DNA from: a virus | DNA length: 25,327 bases | IMG/VR virus record: IMGVR_UViG_3300022188_000052 | Span: 1-25,327 of that record | Reading direction: 5' to 3' (one strand) | Notes under the pieces: model-generated | Seen by the model: the letters and a program-made list of their open reading frames with translations, nothing else | Databases searched by the model: none | What the model was told of the DNA's origin: nothing | Position numbers and translations under genes: made by a program | Shown here: one piece after another, positions 23,214 through 25,327 of the stretch | Numbering within the stretch: the first letter of the stretch is position 1 | How the letters are laid out: each line of letters opens with the position of its first letter

Positions 23214-23405
23214 CATTAATGGTTACCATATGGTAACATTATTGGTTACCCATTATTGTTATATACTATATAGTATAATACTATTACTATTATTTATTAT
23301 ACTTATTGACCATTAATGTCCCCCATTAATGTTACCATATTATACTACATTACTAAACCATTAATGTTATACTATATTATTACTATACACAAGGTATCAT
23401 TAATG
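23214..23405. repeat. Five CATTAATG palindromic iterons
   Basis: The palindromic octamer CATTAATG occurs at 23214, 23311, 23324, 23359 and 23398. Two of them continue into GTTACC. Single copies occur elsewhere in coding DNA, but five in 192 bases is a cluster. Candidate binding sites for a replication initiator or repressor. Confidence 0.6.
23222..23237. promoter_or_regulatory. 16-base operator-like palindrome
   Basis: GTTACCATATGGTAAC is a perfect palindrome lying 33-48 bases before the ATG at 23189, where an archaeal TATA box or transcription start would be. Related half-sites GGTTACC (23244-23250) and GTTACCATAT (23331-23340) follow. A dimeric regulator binding here would block the leftward promoter. 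Confidence 0.6.
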
Positions 23406-23409
23406 GGGT

Positions 23410-23496
23410 GTGTTAATGTTTATATTATATATTATTCTATACTATATATATTATTACTATATACTATATATTATACTATTTATTATTATATTATAG
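23410..23496. other. Extreme A/T tract (unwinding-element candidate)
   Basis: About 85 bases made almost entirely of A and T (TATATTATATATTATTCTATAC-type), far more AT-rich than the rest. It borders the iteron cluster on one side and the inverted repeat on the other, as DNA-unwinding elements border initiator sites in many replicons. Confidence 0.45.
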
Positions 23497-23523
23497 TCCC
23501 AAGTATTTCAAGTGTTTTTCGGT

Positions 23524-23589
23524 TTACATTTGTAATGGTTGAACCACTATTATTATGGCGATAAACATAGTGTCCACTAACCCTCTCAT
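23524..23589 (-). CDS. Possible 21-residue hydrophobic micropeptide
   Basis: AAAGGAG lies 4 bases before an ATG at 23589 that opens a 21-codon frame, MRGLVDTMFIAIIIVVQPLQ plus Met, ending TAA. The core FIAIIIVV is a possible short membrane segment. A TATA-type box on the same strand lies about 70 bases upstream (23657-23672). It could be a leader peptide, a toxin-like micropeptide or chance; the good ribosome site and promoter are the only support. Confidence 0.3.
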   Translation of the reverse strand: MRGLVDTMFIAIIIVVQPLQM

Positions 23590-23618
23590 TATGCTCCTTT
23601 CGCTAATGACCCATGAAA

Positions 23619-23632
23619 GTTGGTGCACCAAC
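23619..23632. promoter_or_regulatory. 14-base palindrome near the centre of the control region
   Basis: GTTGGTGCACCAAC is a perfect palindrome about 30 bases downstream of the minus-strand TATA box at 23657-23672, that is, at the expected transcription start. It is near the midpoint of the enclosing inverted repeat. Likely a regulator binding site, or an RNA hairpin at the 5' end of the transcript. Confidence 0.5.
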
Positions 23633-23656
23633 CTCTAATAATATATACGTCATTAC

Positions 23657-23672
23657 CCTTTATAAACTTTAC
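23657..23672 (-). promoter_or_regulatory. Leftward TATA-type promoter
   Basis: The minus strand reads GTAAAGTTTATAAAGG, 16 bases identical to the plus-strand promoter at 24542-24557. It would start a leftward transcript near 23635 through the palindrome and the small hydrophobic ORF, possibly continuing to the gene at 23189. Confidence 0.6.
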
Positions 23673-23699
23673 GTTTTTTCAAGTTTTTTGCAAAATAAA

Positions 23700-23715
23700 T
23701 ACCCACATTTGGGTA
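23700..23715. other. Short inverted repeat TACCCA-CATT-TGGGTA
   Basis: A perfect 6-base-pair inverted repeat with a 4-base loop, 42 bases upstream of the rightward promoter box. Together with the other palindromes it suggests several protein binding sites in the control region. Confidence 0.4.
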
Positions 23716-23756
23716 ATAACTACTGGTAATATTTTTGCAATAATGTTATAAAACCG

Positions 23757-23765
23757 AAAGTTTAT
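23757..23765 (+). promoter_or_regulatory. Rightward promoter box AAAGTTTAT
   Basis: AAAGTTTAT, preceded by AAACCG, lies about 45 bases before the ATG at 23808, the same spacing seen at the other boxes of this family. The right arm of the inverted repeat (23770-23785) falls between box and start codon. Confidence 0.5.
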
Positions 23766-23807
23766 TTGTAATACTTGGGACTATATATTATAGTGGAGGT
23801 ATTCGTG

Positions 23808-24545
23808 ATGAGAATGTTATTGCTTAGTGATTTGCATTTTAGTGGGAACATTACTGATGTCCAGCAGTTCATGTTATTTGAACTTATTAAGCAAATCAGA
23901 CCCGATATTGTCATCCATGCAGGCGATTTAAATCTCTGCGATATGAAGGTCTTAATGATGATTGATAGCGATTATTTCTTCAAAGACGTCCTCTCTGGTG
24001 TCCCGTTCTATACTGTATATGGCAACCATGATAGCGATGCAATATTTGATATCACCAATCTTGATGGGACACCGATACTGCTTAAGGATGGAATGAACGA
24101 AATAATGGGACTAAAGGTGTTTGCCTTTAATGGGATTTTTGGTTTTACCAAGAAGAATTGGTATCACAGAAGCTTAGATGATGCAGTAAAGTTGGCATTT
24201 AAACACGGTAATGCTGAACCAGATATAATGGTAACACATGAAGTTCCATACGGTAAGTGGTCTGAGAAAATTAACATATGGAAGTATCATAATGTGCTAA
24301 ACTTTATGGTCGATTTCGTTAAGCCAAAGCTCTATCTATTTGGACACTTGCATACCGAACCACCATATAATGCTACTATGTTCGACAATACATACGTCAT
24401 TAGAGTTGATAGTTCACCGAGACACCAGACATTCGCAGTTGTTGAATACGATAACGGTGTTAAGACAATCGATATATATAAGTTCGAGGACTTCTTTACA
24501 AAGAGAGATATTGGTAGAGCAACTACAGCTGGTAGTAAAGAGTAA
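23808..24545 (+). CDS. Calcineurin-like metallophosphoesterase (second copy)
   Basis: 245 residues, with the motifs SDLHFSG (D8, H10), HAGDLNLCD, YGNHDSD, VTHEVP and FGHLHTEP, the full two-metal phosphodiesterase set. It differs clearly from the copy at 5538-6323, so it is not a recent duplicate. GGAGGT at 23795-23800 sits 7 bases before the ATG at 23808; the frame is open to a TTG at 23775, but that would lie before the ribosome site. First gene of the rightward, probably early, transcript. Possible roles: DNA repair/recombination nuclease, or a phosphodiesterase that removes host nucleotide signals (inference). GHLH is followed by a beta-rich C-terminus. Confidence 0.8.
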   Translation: MRMLLLSDLHFSGNITDVQQFMLFELIKQIRPDIVIHAGDLNLCDMKVLMMIDSDYFFKDVLSGVPFYTVYGNHDSDAIFDITNLDGTPILLKDGMNEIMGLKVFAFNGIFGFTKKNWYHRSLDDAVKLAFKHGNAEPDIMVTHEVPYGKWSEKINIWKYHNVLNFMVDFVKPKLYLFGHLHTEPPYNATMFDNTYVIRVDSSPRHQTFAVVEYDNGVKTIDIYKFEDFFTKRDIGRATTAGSKE

Positions 24546-24557
24546 AGTTTATAAAGG
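24542..24557 (+). promoter_or_regulatory. TATA-type promoter for the 164-residue gene
   Basis: GTAAAGTTTATAAAGG begins within the stop codon of the preceding gene and lies about 45 bases before the ATG at 24593. Identical over 16 bases to the leftward box at 23657-23672. Confidence 0.65.
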
Positions 24558-24592
24558 ATAAAGTCGTATATAAATATAGGGAGGGATGTTGT

Positions 24593-25087
24593 ATGGCAGT
24601 TGGGTATGATGTTATCGTTAGAAGCGTTGGTGATGTTTGGAAGGATAGTTTGTTTGTTGTTGTCGTTACCAAGAATGGCATAAACCTACATGATAAAGAC
24701 GGGAATGTTATAACAAGAGTGTTGTATCCACATCTGAGACTTAAAGTTCTTAAGATTCTTGAGCATAAGCCATTTATTCGAATTTATAGTGGAAATTCAT
24801 ATCAGACGTTGGAATATGAGTCACTTAGTGATGCCAAAGATGCTTATAGGCTATTTAGGTTGGCTATTAAAAATAGTAAAAACAGCTATGCCGAACAGAG
24901 CAGTAGAATACTGCCAGTAGATTCAACAGTTGTAGATAGAGATGTGAATGAGACAATATTTAGAACACGCTTGCATCTGAAGGCAGACAATATCGATATT
25001 ATTTTTATACCTTTGGAGCAAGTATGTGTTATTGAAGATTGGGCATATGAGAAGATTAATGAGACGTTTTATGAAGTTGTGTGGTGA
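24593..25087 (+). CDS. Unknown rightward protein
   Basis: 164 residues, not recognised. The first half alternates strands and Gly/Asn turns (YDVIVRSVGDVWKDSLFVVV, then NGINLHDKDGNVITRVL). A helical middle follows (SLSDAKDAYRLFRLAIKNSKN), and then strands with acidic turns. This could be a PH-like or KOW-like small beta fold, but I see no diagnostic motif. GGGAGGGATG precedes the ATG at 24593. Its stop overlaps the next gene (TGATG), so the two are probably co-translated. Confidence 0.6.
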   Translation: MAVGYDVIVRSVGDVWKDSLFVVVVTKNGINLHDKDGNVITRVLYPHLRLKVLKILEHKPFIRIYSGNSYQTLEYESLSDAKDAYRLFRLAIKNSKNSYAEQSSRILPVDSTVVDRDVNETIFRTRLHLKADNIDIIFIPLEQVCVIEDWAYEKINETFYEVVW

Positions 25088-25092
25088 TGAAA

Positions 25093-25327
25093 ATGGTGTT
25101 TGAAAACGTAATATATGTTGAAGTAGATGGTGAAGCATATTGGGATATTGTAGACAAGATGCCATACTATACGGACACAGTAAGTCTATACAATGTAGCA
25201 GGCGATGAAGTTGGTATCATGGTCATATCGGATATTGATGAAGTTGCAAAATTATTGCATGAAAATGGATACATAGAGTGTAGTGAATGGAAGCTTGTTG
25301 CTGAAGAGTATAGCTACGTGCTTATAG
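25093..25327 (+). CDS. Partial rightward gene, unknown
   Basis: An open frame with ATG at 25093 (GGTG six bases upstream; an alternative ATG at 25087 overlaps the previous stop) runs off the right edge after 78 codons. The visible protein begins MVFENVIYVEVDGEAYWDIV and is acidic, alternating strands and helices (DIDEVAKLLHENGY). Family not recognised. Confidence 0.6.
   Translation, partial: MVFENVIYVEVDGEAYWDIVDKMPYYTDTVSLYNVAGDEVGIMVISDIDEVAKLLHENGYIECSEWKLVAEEYSYVLI

Larger units (their letters stand above)
23492..23785. repeat. 16-base inverted repeat enclosing the divergent promoters
   Basis: TATAGTCCCAAGTATT at 23492-23507 is exactly complementary to AATACTTGGGACTATA at 23770-23785. 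Outside the perfect part, AAACCGAAA recurs on each strand 9-10 bases upstream (minus strand near 23520, plus strand near 23751). Both strands therefore read AAACCGAAA-N9/10-AATACTTGGGACTATA outward from the centre, like a duplicated start or leader element of two divergent transcripts. Confidence 0.65.

Noticed and set aside
23214-23405. CRISPR array
   Set aside because: The repeated words are 8-base palindromes with irregular 5-90 base gaps, with no 25-37 base repeats or uniform spacers, and no cas genes are nearby.
23190-23807. tRNA or other structured RNA gene
   Set aside because: I looked for a cloverleaf with T-arm and acceptor pairing and found only short palindromes.

Overview
The window reads as part of the genome of a head-tailed (siphovirus-like) archaeal virus or provirus. 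It has an AT-rich composition (roughly 36% G+C by eye) and AGA/AGG arginine and ATA isoleucine codons. Ribosome binding sites of the GGAGGTGA type precede almost every gene, and promoters share an AAAGTTTATAA box that looks like an archaeal BRE/TATA element. I read all lines for three palindromic tetramers and found no GATC, no CTAG and no GTAC in 25.3 kb. Those are the recognition words of MjaIII, MjaI and MjaV of Methanocaldococcus jannaschii. Together with two oxygen-sensitive radical SAM enzymes, this suggests a strictly anaerobic, Methanocaldococcus-like methanogen host (inference).

Layout: almost everything from about 23190 down to 1 is transcribed leftward. In transcription order: two small unknown genes (23189-22538); an unknown gene behind its own promoter; neck and tail-completion genes (21874-20715); tail tube (20703-19870); the tail assembly chaperone pair with a CCCTTTA -1 frameshift site; the tape measure (19303-16730); a distal tail protein; a tail hub with an inserted DUF2341/lectin-like block; a 41-residue small ORF; and tail fibre/adhesin genes. 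These are followed by two paralogous, extremely acidic proteins built of tetrapeptide repeats, two radical SAM proteins, an unknown helical protein and a transglutaminase-like Cys-His protein. A second promoter near 7010 starts the head unit: XhlA-like coiled-coil/membrane protein, small HExxH metalloprotease, metallophosphoesterase, small protein, portal, prohead protease, scaffold, major capsid protein, and small head genes running off the left edge. No terminase or integrase is in view.

The roughly 600-base stretch 23190-23807 is a non-coding divergent control region. It holds five CATTAATG palindromes, a 16-base GTTACC/GGTAAC operator-like palindrome, a run of almost pure A/T, a 16-base inverted repeat, a 14-base palindrome, opposed promoters and a possible 21-residue hydrophobic peptide. 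It is a candidate replication origin and/or switch. Rightward from it run a second metallophosphoesterase, an unknown 164-residue protein and a truncated gene.

The most striking part is 8095-12700. Two virion-type proteins share a tail-anchor N-terminus (W-x3-NRGD-x4-K-xx-IDE). Each continues as 60-70 four-residue units of the form [S/G][T/S/G][Y/D/E/V][D/N/Y], with every Cys but one falling on the last position of a unit. They lie directly upstream of two different radical SAM proteins in the same operon. This looks like a viral fibre that is post-translationally modified by radical chemistry, much as RiPP precursors are. The repeat pattern is directly visible; the enzyme-substrate link is inferred from gene order.
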